From Legionellaceae bacterium (lineage in GTDB: Bacteria > Pseudomonadota > Gammaproteobacteria > Legionellales > Legionellaceae): a stretch of 64,000 nucleotides of DNA. Made by a program: the position numbers and the translations under genes. The stretch covers positions 1-64,000 of the forward strand of contig JARGNV010000010.1 of NCBI GenBank assembly GCA_029212465.1. Reading direction: 5' to 3'. This document shows positions 26,847-34,841 of this stretch, one piece after another (the stretch's first letter is position 1; every line of letters starts with the position of its first letter). Below the pieces are notes generated by a model. The model did no database searches, was not told where the DNA came from, and saw only the letters and a list, made by a program, of their open reading frames with translations.

Positions 26847-27609
26847 TGGTAAGATATTTCGCTATTTCTATGTACTTTTTAACCGATAATGTTTCTGGCC
26901 TATCTTTGGGGTTTACCCCAAGTGTTGTGAGTGTCTCAGCACTGAGTAAGGGCTTTAGGGTATTGCTAAGCGTTTTACGTCGCATTGAAAAAGCCTGAAT
27001 GAGCAAATGCTCAAGCGAGGCTAAATGTGCTTGAGAGAGTTGTGCCACATGTGGGGTGAGACGAACTACGGCAGACTCAACTTTGGGTGCCGGATTAAAC
27101 GCTTCAGGTGGTACTAAAAATAATGCTTCGGCTGCACAGATGGCTTGCGTCATGACACTTAAACGGCCATAGGCTTTGGTGTTTGGCGTAGCACTTAAGC
27201 GTTGAACCACCTCTTTTTGTAACATAAAGTGCATGTCTTTAATGCGAGATGCTTGTTGAAATAAGTGAAACAGTAAAGGGGTTGATATGTTATAGGGTAA
27301 ATTGCCCACAACACGCAGTGTATCGCCGAACGCATCAAAGTTGACTTTCAGCACATCGTTGCAAACCAAGTTGAGTGTGTCTTTTGCACCAGGCAGCGCA
27401 CGCAAGTGAGCATGAAGGTTGGTGTCAATTTCAATGGCTGTAAGCCGATTCAGCTGCTTGAGTAAAGGGCGGGTGAGAGCACCAAGGCCTGGCCCAATTT
27501 CAATGAGGTTGTCGGTAGGGAGTGGGCTAATAGCTTCTATAATACGTTGAATAACATGGAAATCTTCAAGAAAGTTTTGCCCAAATCGTTTACGTGCTTT
27601 ATGTTGCAT
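26842..27609 (-). CDS. rsmA: 16S rRNA (A1518/A1519) dimethyltransferase
   Basis: A 255-residue KsgA protein. It has FGQNFLEDFHVIQRI at the N-terminus, SAM motif I LIEIGPGLGALT, and the catalytic motif VVGNLPYNIS. The C-terminal domain carries FNPAPKVESAVVRL. It dimethylates two adjacent adenines near the 3' end of 16S rRNA. It is 8 bases downstream of ubiB in the leftward ubiE-ubiJ-ubiB-rsmA-(TraI_2-like)-apaH operon. Confidence 0.97.
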   Translation of the reverse strand: MQHKARKRFGQNFLEDFHVIQRIIEAISPLPTDNLIEIGPGLGALTRPLLKQLNRLTAIEIDTNLHAHLRALPGAKDTLNLVCNDVLKVNFDAFGDTLRVVGNLPYNISTPLLFHLFQQASRIKDMHFMLQKEVVQRLSATPNTKAYGRLSVMTQAICAAEALFLVPPEAFNPAPKVESAVVRLTPHVAQLSQAHLASLEHLLIQAFSMRRKTLSNTLKPLLSAETLTTLGVNPKDRPETLSVKKYIEIAKYLTI

Positions 27610-27617
27610 GGGTGAAA

Positions 27618-29180
27618 CTAACCTCCAACAATGGGTAGAGATTGTAGGCCAATCAGCGCAAGTAAGGTTAAAGCACTCCCAACAAGCACACCTGTAAGGG
27701 TTTGACGTGTTGCACTTGATTGTGGTGGTGGGACGTGCTTTTGCTTATCTCGCTCTGCAATTTGTTGTGCTTTGCTGAGCACAATCAAATCATTCAAGCG
27801 TTTTGGCATGTGTGGTAATTCTTCAATTAAAAAGGGAATATTCTCTTTGAGATGTTTGAGAAGCGCGCGTGGCCCTATTTGCTGACGCACCCACTTTTCG
27901 AGAAAAGGTTTTGCCGTACGCCATAAATCAAGCTCAGGATCGAGTTGTCTCCCTAAACCCTCGACGGAAAGCAGCGTTTTTTGAAGTAAGATGAGCTCAG
28001 GCTGTACTTCCATGTGGAAGCGTCGTGCGACTTGAAATAAACGTAATATGAGCAGCGCGAAAGAAATATCTTTAAGAGGTTCACAAACGGTTCGAATGGC
28101 ACTTTCAAAGGCGTCAACACGTGTGTCTCGTCTGACCCAGCCGGATTCAATGTGTAGTTGGGCAACACGTCGATAGTCTCGGTTAAAAAAGGCGAGTAAG
28201 TTTTCAGCCAAGTAGCGTTTATCGCTTTCATTAAGGGTGCCCATAATGCCGAAATCAACACAGATATATTGTGGGTTTTTCAAATGCTTAGGAGAGACAA
28301 AAATATTGCCTGGATGCATGTCAGCATGAAAAAAGCAGTCGCGAAAGACCTGGGTAAAAAAGATTTCAACACCGCGCTCAGCAAGCGTTTTAATACACAC
28401 GCCATACTCGCGTAAGGTCTGTGTATCGGTTACAGGGATACCATGGATGCGTTCAATTACCAGTACATTATTGCGCACATAATCCCAGTGGACTTGTGGT
28501 ACATATAGTAACGGAGAGTTAGAAAAGTTACGCCTGAGTTGGCTTGCATTAGCTGCTTCACGATGTAAATCGAGCTCATCTAGCAGACTTTGTTCAAACT
28601 CTCGAACCACATCTTTGGGCTTGAAGCGTCTGCTTTCAGGCCAATACCGATGAGCGAGTGACGCAATGCTTTTAAGTAGGATAATATCGCGTTTAATGAG
28701 TTTTTGAATGTTTGGACGTAAAATTTTAACGACGACGTCTTCACCCGTTTTAAGCGTTGCTGCATGGACTTGGGCAATAGATGCAGAGGCGAGGGCGTTT
28801 TCGTCAAACTTCGCGAAAACGTCAAACGCAGACTGGCCGAAAGCTTTATCTAGAATAGCAAGCGCCTCATGTGCTTTAAAAGGCAAAACATTATCTTGTA
28901 GCTTCTCAAGCTCCACCATCATTTCTTCAGGCAGGATATCGGGGCGCGTTGAAAGCGCTTGACCAAACTTAATGAAAATAGGGCCTAATTCTTCGAGGGT
29001 TTTCCTAAGGGCTATAGCAGGTGTTTGTTTGTTGCTCCTAAACCAGTTCCATGGGTTCAAATAAACGATAAACCGAAAAGGTGCAAAAAGGCGTAAGCTG
29101 ACAACGACTTCATCGAGGCCGTTTTTAGCCAAAATATAGTTGATGTGAAGGAGTCGCAGGAGTTGATTAAGACGTTTCAT
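27618..29180 (-). CDS. ubiB: Ubiquinone biosynthesis accessory protein UbiB
   Basis: A 520-residue ABC1/ADCK-type atypical kinase-like protein. It has the KFGQALSTRPDILPEE motif (KxGQ), the Ala-rich loop ALASASIAQVHAA, the catalytic-loop-like HADMHPGNIF and the metal-binding VDFGIMG. A C-terminal hydrophobic segment (LTGVLVGSALTLLALIGL) anchors it to the inner membrane. UbiB is needed for ubiquinone synthesis, probably through ATPase-driven lipid handling. The start overlaps the end of ubiJ by 14 bases. Confidence 0.97.
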   Translation of the reverse strand: MKRLNQLLRLLHINYILAKNGLDEVVVSLRLFAPFRFIVYLNPWNWFRSNKQTPAIALRKTLEELGPIFIKFGQALSTRPDILPEEMMVELEKLQDNVLPFKAHEALAILDKAFGQSAFDVFAKFDENALASASIAQVHAATLKTGEDVVVKILRPNIQKLIKRDIILLKSIASLAHRYWPESRRFKPKDVVREFEQSLLDELDLHREAANASQLRRNFSNSPLLYVPQVHWDYVRNNVLVIERIHGIPVTDTQTLREYGVCIKTLAERGVEIFFTQVFRDCFFHADMHPGNIFVSPKHLKNPQYICVDFGIMGTLNESDKRYLAENLLAFFNRDYRRVAQLHIESGWVRRDTRVDAFESAIRTVCEPLKDISFALLILRLFQVARRFHMEVQPELILLQKTLLSVEGLGRQLDPELDLWRTAKPFLEKWVRQQIGPRALLKHLKENIPFLIEELPHMPKRLNDLIVLSKAQQIAERDKQKHVPPPQSSATRQTLTGVLVGSALTLLALIGLQSLPIVGG

Positions 29181-29784
29181 GTGTTGCCGTGTGTTGGTTA
29201 ATGTGGGCTGTGAGTCGTTCGACGCGAAGCACTAAAGCATCGATATCATTCATGAAGTCTTCGAGTGCTTCACGTGGGGGGGTGATATATGCTTCCTCTT
29301 GTATATACTCACTTACATTGTGCTTGATGGATGCTTTAAGTGACTGCTTAAAGCGTTTACCACGCCTGACAAATCGGCCGATTTGGTGCGCGACAACGTC
29401 TCCTGTGAAATGGGCTAAATGGCCCTCCCAGTCAATATCGACACTATCAAATAATTGTTTAACCGCCTGCCCAAACTCGGTATCACCCGTGATTTTGATT
29501 TGGTCGTTAAAGAGTGAGCGCACCTTAGACGCTGGTAGGAGGCTTAAGCGAATGAGTCCAAGTGGGCTTGAGTGAATGACTGTATCGGGTTCTGCTGCAT
29601 AGTTTGCTAAAAGCTCGATGGTATCGTGGTTAAAGCGCATAAAAAAATACACATTAAGCGGGCTTATGATAATTTCTAGTACTTTGCCATGGAGTGGCTT
29701 CATTTTTTGGGGAAAGCTTGTATCAAGGGCAAGTGCGCGGTTGATGGCTTTTTGTAAGGTAATGAGAGAGTAATGTTTAATCAT
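29167..29784 (-). CDS. ubiJ: Ubiquinone biosynthesis accessory factor UbiJ
   Basis: A 205-residue protein with an N-terminal SCP2 lipid-binding domain (PLNVYFFMRF, SSPLGLIRLSL, IKITGDTEFGQAVKQLF, DWEGHLAHFTGDVVAHQIG) and a C-terminal coiled coil. UbiJ helps the Ubi metabolon hold polyprenyl intermediates. Its place between ubiE and ubiB is the conserved ubiEJB order, which supports the call as much as the sequence does. Confidence 0.92.
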   Translation of the reverse strand: MIKHYSLITLQKAINRALALDTSFPQKMKPLHGKVLEIIISPLNVYFFMRFNHDTIELLANYAAEPDTVIHSSPLGLIRLSLLPASKVRSLFNDQIKITGDTEFGQAVKQLFDSVDIDWEGHLAHFTGDVVAHQIGRFVRRGKRFKQSLKASIKHNVSEYIQEEAYITPPREALEDFMNDIDALVLRVERLTAHINQHTATHETS

Positions 29785-29793
29785 AGCGAGTTC

Positions 29794-30546
29794 TCAGTAT
29801 TTATAGGCAATGTGCAAGGCAACAATGCCACCACTTAAATTGTGATAGGTGCAATCCTCAAATCCTGCGGTTTCAATCATGTCTTTGAGTGCATCTTGGG
29901 ATGGGTGCATACGAATGGACTCAACCAAGTAGCGATAACTTTCAGCATCTTGCGTAATCCACTCCCCAAGCTTCGGTAAGACATGAAACGAATAGGCGTC
30001 ATAAATAGGCTTTAAGCCTGGAAGGGTGGGGGTTGAAAACTCAAGTACCATGAGTTTGCCACCAGGTTTACAGACGCGATACATAGAGGCTAGAGCACGC
30101 GCCTTGTCGGTGACGTTACGTAATCCAAATCCAATAGTGATGCAGTCAAACTGGTTACTTGCAAAAGGCAATGCCTCAGCATTGGCTTGAACGCAACGGA
30201 TGGTATTGAGTAAGCCTTGGTCAATGAGTCGGTCGCGACCTACTTTAAGCATCGCGGCATTAATATCGGCAAGTATGACGCGGCCTTGCTCGCCTACTTT
30301 TTTTGCAAGTAATTGCGCAATGTCGCCACTGCCACCGGCTAAATCAAGCACTTGATGACCGGGCCTCACAAGACTCTTTGTGAGCGCAAGGCGTTTCCAG
30401 AGTCGGTGTATGCCAAGCGACATCAAGTCGTTCATGAGATCATAACGCTTGGCAACAGAGTCGAATACTTCGCCAACTTTAGCGGCTTTGTCATCCCAAG
30501 CAACAGATTCAAAGCCAAAATGGGTTGTTTTTTCCGGACGCGTCAT
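29794..30546 (-). CDS. ubiE: Demethylmenaquinone/2-methoxy-6-polyprenylbenzoquinol methyltransferase
   Basis: A 250-residue SAM-dependent methyltransferase. It has [21 protein letters not shown] at the N-terminus, SAM motif [17 protein letters not shown], and [24 protein letters not shown]. It catalyses the C-methylation step in ubiquinone (and menaquinone, where present) synthesis. It is the first of the ubiEJB genes and is followed by ubiJ 9 bases on. Confidence 0.97.
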   Translation of the reverse strand: MTRPEKTTHFGFESVAWDDKAAKVGEVFDSVAKRYDLMNDLMSLGIHRLWKRLALTKSLVRPGHQVLDLAGGSGDIAQLLAKKVGEQGRVILADINAAMLKVGRDRLIDQGLLNTIRCVQANAEALPFASNQFDCITIGFGLRNVTDKARALASMYRVCKPGGKLMVLEFSTPTLPGLKPIYDAYSFHVLPKLGEWITQDAESYRYLVESIRMHPSQDALKDMIETAGFEDCTYHNLSGGIVALHIAYKY

Positions 30547-30609
30547 GTGAGTTGATTCAGTTTTTTTCAGGTCGACCCTTATATTAACCGAATCTTTGCT
30601 TAAATCCTA

Positions 30610-30864
30610 TTATTCACGCGGGACAACGACACGACTGCCTGCCTCTGGGTCGGGTAGTAGACCAGTAGGCGTTCTATCTGCATCATTTCTATCTTGTACA
30701 GTACCATCCCAGTCGGTTTGTTGCTGAGGGCTTGCGGGTTGCGCGGTGCTTCGTTGGAGCTTTTGGTCCTCTCGAATAGTCATAGGAGGATTTAAACCGG
30801 TACTAGGCGGAACAGAAGGCTTCCAATATACAGCTAAAACCATGATAGCCGCAGACGCAAGCAT
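30610..30864 (-). CDS. Small hypothetical protein, single N-terminal hydrophobic segment
   Basis: An 84-residue frame with a short hydrophobic N-terminus (LASAAIMVLAVYW) that could be a membrane anchor. A Pro/Asp/Gln-rich hydrophilic remainder (PSVPPSTGLNPP, SPQQQTDWDG) follows. GGGGG lies seven bases before the ATG. I recognise no family. It sits 63 bases upstream of ubiE, same direction. It could be a small membrane-anchored periplasmic protein or a chance frame. Confidence 0.5.
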   Translation of the reverse strand: MLASAAIMVLAVYWKPSVPPSTGLNPPMTIREDQKLQRSTAQPASPQQQTDWDGTVQDRNDADRTPTGLLPDPEAGSRVVVPRE

Positions 30865-30924
30865 AACAACCCCCGGATATTTGTGAATGTATATTAATGG
30901 ATATAGGGGAGAAAGCAGGATTCG

Positions 30925-31353
30925 TCAAATAAACGTGAGACAGGCGTTTAAATAGGCTGCTTCATCGGGAAGCGTATTACTTTGTTGTGCTTCCCAAAGG
31001 CAGTTTGCAAGACACTGCATGAACTGATGTTCAGCTTCTAACACAGAGTTTAGCTTTGTTTTAAGCGTATTAAATGCGTGTTGAATACCATGCGGCCTAT
31101 TTGTGCTGACTTGCTCACGGATGGCAAGGTGTAAGCCCATATGTAAGAAAGGATTAGTTTCACCGAGCTCAGCAAAGTACGTGCGATCAGAGGCATGCGC
31201 GGGATTGTCTAAAATGGCGTGGTACTCTGGATGCGCTAAGATAACATCCAAAAGCTGTGTCTCAAGGGGGGTTAGTGGTTGAGATTGCTTGTGTTTTTCC
31301 CAAGTATTAAAGAAAAAAGGGCGTGTATCTTGGATATTTTTTGCCTGAAACAT
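30925..31353 (-). CDS. DUF1841-family protein
   Basis: About 142 residues from ATG 31353 (MFQAKNIQDTRPFFFNTWEKH). The pattern LTPLETQLLDVILAHPEYH followed by NPFLHMGLHLAIREQVSTNRP is that of DUF1841, a short conserved family of unknown function in beta- and gammaproteobacteria. The frame runs upstream to 31482, but that part lacks family resemblance and would run into the divergent gene. It is transcribed leftward toward ubiE. Confidence 0.8.
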   Translation of the reverse strand: MFQAKNIQDTRPFFFNTWEKHKQSQPLTPLETQLLDVILAHPEYHAILDNPAHASDRTYFAELGETNPFLHMGLHLAIREQVSTNRPHGIQHAFNTLKTKLNSVLEAEHQFMQCLANCLWEAQQSNTLPDEAAYLNACLTFI

Positions 31354-31391
31354 AAGGGTCCGATGAGTTAAAATATTTTGCGCATTTTGTC

Positions 31392-31397
31392 TATAAT
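31392..31397 (+). promoter_or_regulatory. Candidate -10 box for the double J-domain gene
   Basis: A perfect TATAAT lies 57 bases before the ATG at 31454. No convincing -35 is found at 16-18 bases, so an activator may be needed. Call based on the -10 alone. Confidence 0.35.
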
Positions 31398-31453
31398 TAA
31401 TCAATAATAAAAGGTTTTGCTTTTTGTTGCAATATGGGGAAGGCAGGAATGAT

Positions 31454-33802
31454 ATGCCTCGAGATACGCTTGCACCAACCATTAATATTGTTGCGCCGCC
31501 TAAAGACGGTTTGGCTCACGGTGGGTCTGAGGCGCTGAGACAAGAAAGGCTACAGCGCCAGAAAGGCGAAGTTGAAAAGGCGGATGTTGTAGAGGCGCAA
31601 AATAAAGAGGTCGCTGAACGAAAAAAGTTTGAGAATGAGCGTGTAGCCAATGTGGTAGCTGAGCGTGCATATGAAGAAAAGCAAAAGCAAGAGCAAGTGC
31701 GTGAGCAAGTGCGAGAAGAAGCGCGAAAAGAGGCTCAACTAGAAGCGCAGACTGAAGAAGATAGGGAGGCGAAAGGAGTACGTCAAGAGAGAGTTATTGC
31801 CGCAGAAGAAGCAACAAAGGAGCGCATTGGAGACGCTCAAGAATCTGCTCAGCAATCGGTACCTGAGTCTACACCTTCGCCTGAAGAGCGTGCTGAAGCA
31901 GAACGGAAAGAGGATGAAGCAGAAAGAGAAAGAGACGAAGAAAGGCGAGAAAAGGCGGCAGCAAAAAAAGATAAGGCTAAAATCAAGCAAGCAAAAAAAG
32001 AAGAAGCTGCACAGGAAGAAGCAGGCAATCTTTTGCAAATTACGAATGGTCCTGCAGGCCCCCCTCCTTTAATGATTACCAATGGACCTGAGCCGGCAAG
32101 CCCCTTACAAATTACGAATGGACTTGAGAGTTCCCCTCGCTTAATGATTGCAAATGAACCGGCGTCTTTGAATGTACCGAGAGGCTCAATTTATGGGAAT
32201 CAATCAAGCGCTGATGCAACCACAGAAGATAGTGACACATTACAACAAGAAGTTGAGCCAGACCCGGTATATTTTTCAGACGCAATGAAAGGTATGCGGC
32301 TTGAGGTCTTGCCTGAAGAGAGTTCAGCACTAAATAAAGCATATAGGAAGGAGTCACTGGCACGTCACCCAGATAAAGGGGGAGATACCGCAGACTTTCA
32401 AACGCTGAAAGACTCAAAAAATTTTCTAAAAACCTTATATGACGACGATGGCAAATTGGACCAAAAAAAAGTGAAGGAGGCTCAGGCACTTGAGCAGCAA
32501 GCAAGGCTGCAAGCGCAAGAGGCAAATTGGGCGCCAAAAGATCAAATACCGCAACAGATAACAGTGGAAGGGCCAAAGCCTGAGAAAGCGTCAGAGCGGT
32601 TTGAGAGAGAAGCAAAAGAGAATGCTGCACAAAGAAAAGCTCAAAGAGAAGAGAGAAAAAAAGCGGCGAGTCCAGGCTCTGAAGGGTCAAAAATTTCTAA
32701 GGATGGAAATGTATTTGATTATGCCGTGCGAGTGAGTCAGCGGCTGAATGCCAAACTTACGCAAGGACTTAGCAACTTGGCTTCAGGTGCTTATGCGCGT
32801 TATCAAAAATCAAAGGAAGGCAAGCCGGCACCAGGTGCATCTGCTAATGTGCAGCAACAAGGGCAAGCTCTAGGTGGGAAAAGCCAGCAACAGGGGGCTA
32901 ACTTCCAATCTGCGCCTGGCGCTCAAATGTCCCCAGAAATGCAGCAAGCAATGACTGCAATGGGCTTACAGAATGGACTCCCACAGACAGAAGCAGCATT
33001 TAAAACACATTACAAGAAACAAGCCCTTGCACGTCATCCCGATAAAAATCCAGGTAACCCAAATAGTGCAGAAGCGTTTAAAAAGCTAAGTGAAGCGAAA
33101 CAATTTTTGGATCAACAAAACTTATATGGGCCTGATGGTCAGCTTAAACCGAGTATGCAGCAGTTTGCGCAGCAAACATCTCAAGCGAGTGTCAATTCAC
33201 AGCAAACGACGAATCGACAGCAGGAACAGCATGCAACAGAAGAACGGCAGCAGCAAGAGCAACGCGCAACACAAGAAAGGCAGGATAGAGAACGACAGAA
33301 TGCTGAGAGGCGTGAAGCTGAGGACGCTGAGCGCGTACAACAAAGTAATACCACTCCTTTGAATGATACACCCAGTCCCAGTACCAGTACCGACTCTAAG
33401 GTTCATACCGAAGGCATCTATGAAGGGTATAGTCATGAAATGACAGATATTGATGAGGGGCCTGCTTTTTCACAAAGTGAGGAGAATCCATCAGATATTC
33501 ATACCGAAGGCATCTACGAAGGGTATAGCCATGAAATGACAGATATTGATGAGGGGCCAGCTCTCTCACAAAGCAATGCAGATGCATCTTCACAAACTGC
33601 AGATGCACCAAGAGACAGAGCGCCAAAAATGTCTGGGCTATCGGACTCGCCGACGCCCGGTGGAAGTAGTATTGGCGACTCTTCTGAGATGGCAGATTAT
33701 GCTCGATACCAAAAAGAGCACGCACCAAAGCCTACTTCCAAGCCGGGCGAGCAAGCATCACACGAGCAGCAGTCAGGACCATCGGGACCGTCGGGCCCCT
33801 AG
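31454..33802 (+). CDS. Coiled-coil protein with two J-domains and internal repeats, candidate effector
   Basis: About 782 residues from ATG 31454 (AGG just upstream). Layout: a charged Glu/Arg/Lys/Gln coiled coil (about 25-190); four copies of an L-x-I-T-N-G-P-like motif (about 194-237); a DnaJ-like segment (about 272-328, HPD at 305-307); a second coiled coil; a second DnaJ-like segment (about 496-556, HPD at 528-530); a Gln/Glu/Arg-rich coiled coil (about 585-630); and two copies of a 25-residue unit beginning HTEGIYEGYSHEM (651-675, 683-707). It lacks the Gly/Phe and zinc-finger regions of DnaJ. J-domains stimulate Hsp70 ATPase, so it may recruit a bacterial or host Hsp70. No signal peptide. 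It is convergent with guaC (3 bases between stops). Not a family I know. Confidence 0.8.
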   Translation: MPRDTLAPTINIVAPPKDGLAHGGSEALRQERLQRQKGEVEKADVVEAQNKEVAERKKFENERVANVVAERAYEEKQKQEQVREQVREEARKEAQLEAQTEEDREAKGVRQERVIAAEEATKERIGDAQESAQQSVPESTPSPEERAEAERKEDEAERERDEERREKAAAKKDKAKIKQAKKEEAAQEEAGNLLQITNGPAGPPPLMITNGPEPASPLQITNGLESSPRLMIANEPASLNVPRGSIYGNQSSADATTEDSDTLQQEVEPDPVYFSDAMKGMRLEVLPEESSALNKAYRKESLARHPDKGGDTADFQTLKDSKNFLKTLYDDDGKLDQKKVKEAQALEQQARLQAQEANWAPKDQIPQQITVEGPKPEKASERFEREAKENAAQRKAQREERKKAASPGSEGSKISKDGNVFDYAVRVSQRLNAKLTQGLSNLASGAYARYQKSKEGKPAPGASANVQQQGQALGGKSQQQGANFQSAPGAQMSPEMQQAMTAMGLQNGLPQTEAAFKTHYKKQALARHPDKNPGNPNSAEAFKKLSEAKQFLDQQNLYGPDGQLKPSMQQFAQQTSQASVNSQQTTNRQQEQHATEERQQQEQRATQERQDRERQNAERREAEDAERVQQSNTTPLNDTPSPSTSTDSKVHTEGIYEGYSHEMTDIDEGPAFSQSEENPSDIHTEGIYEGYSHEMTDIDEGPALSQSNADASSQTADAPRDRAPKMSGLSDSPTPGGSSIGDSSEMADYARYQKEHAPKPTSKPGEQASHEQQSGPSGPSGP
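33404..33573 (+). repeat. Tandem 96-bp-period repeat inside the J-domain gene
   Basis: Two near-identical units start at 33404 and 33500 (each about 74 bases, differing mostly at silent positions) with a diverged spacer. They encode two copies of the EGIYEGYSHEM...DIDEGPA unit. The in-frame 32-codon period points to a recent internal duplication under protein-level selection. Confidence 0.9.
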
Positions 33803-33805
33803 GAT

Positions 33806-34816
33806 TTAATCAAGCAACTTATGCGGAAGACTCTCATGCCTACCCGCAGGTGTGGCTTGTACGTAATTGAGTTTACGTTGTAATTCACTAATGCTGTCAG
33901 CACCGGCATAGGTTAAGCCTGAGCGTAAGCCCCCGATAATATCCGCAATAATCGCTTCTTGTGTGTCACGATAAGGGACTTCAGCGGCAACGCCTTCGGC
34001 GGTTTTCCATTCGTGCATTTGACCTAAGAATTTTTCTTGGGCTTCACGTGATGCCATACCGCGATAGCGTTTGATTTTTGTGCCGTCTTCTTTTGTGATA
34101 ATTTCACCAGGCGTTGGCGTGGTTCCTGCAAGCATACCGCCAATCATCACGAAGTCTGCGCCAAAGGCGAGTGCTTTAACAATGTCACCTGAGGTACGGA
34201 GGCCACCATCTGCAACAATCGAGCGGTCGGCACGTGCACAGTCTTGAATACAGGTTAACATCGGGATACCAAAACCTGTTTTAACACGCGTGCTACAAAC
34301 AGAGCCGCCACCAATGCCCGCTTTGATGATATCGGCGCCACATGAGGCGAGGTAGTCGGCACCTGCATAGGTTGCAACGTTACCAGCCATAATGCAGCAT
34401 GAAGTAAGAATTTTTCTTAATTTTTTAAGGGTTTTTCCGACATATTTGGCGTGTGCGTGTGCAACGTCAACACAAAAGAAAAGGGCTCCAGCATCTCGGA
34501 GTGCCTCTGCACGTTCAAGTTCCGCTTCAGTACAACCAATTGAAACAAAGGTTTGTCCGACACAGTCTTTAAATTGTGCGATGTTATCTTCAATGCTTAA
34601 AAAGCGATGTAATACGCCAATCCCGCCTTTTTCATGCATGAAATTAGCCATGCCACTTTCTGTGATGGTGTCCATATTGGAGCTCATAAGTGGCAGTTCA
34701 AGGGTTAGCTTTTCAATTCGGTCGGTGTTGCTGATGTCGACAACACGTCGCGACTCGTGATGGTTATAAGCGGGTACAAGTAGTACATCATCGTAGGTGA
34801 GTGCAAGAATAGACAT
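33806..34816 (-). CDS. guaC: GMP reductase
   Basis: A 336-residue TIM-barrel enzyme converting GMP to IMP with NADPH. It has TYDDVLLVPAYN, the catalytic loop GIGGGSVCSTRVKTGFGIPML, and DGGLRTSGDIVKALAFGADFVMIGGMLAG. The absence of CBS domains and the GGGSVCSTR loop (IMP dehydrogenase has GPGSICTTR) favour GMP reductase over IMPDH. It is downstream of the PhoH-family gene in the same direction. Confidence 0.92.
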   Translation of the reverse strand: MSILALTYDDVLLVPAYNHHESRRVVDISNTDRIEKLTLELPLMSSNMDTITESGMANFMHEKGGIGVLHRFLSIEDNIAQFKDCVGQTFVSIGCTEAELERAEALRDAGALFFCVDVAHAHAKYVGKTLKKLRKILTSCCIMAGNVATYAGADYLASCGADIIKAGIGGGSVCSTRVKTGFGIPMLTCIQDCARADRSIVADGGLRTSGDIVKALAFGADFVMIGGMLAGTTPTPGEIITKEDGTKIKRYRGMASREAQEKFLGQMHEWKTAEGVAAEVPYRDTQEAIIADIIGGLRSGLTYAGADSISELQRKLNYVQATPAGRHESLPHKLLD

Positions 34817-34841
34817 AATTTACCTTTATTTAAAACACGTA

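Noticed and set aside
31739-32082. Phe/Cys/Ser-rich frames antisense to the coiled-coil part of the J-domain gene
   Set aside because: The composition is the expected reverse complement of Glu/Lys/Arg codons, not a membrane protein.
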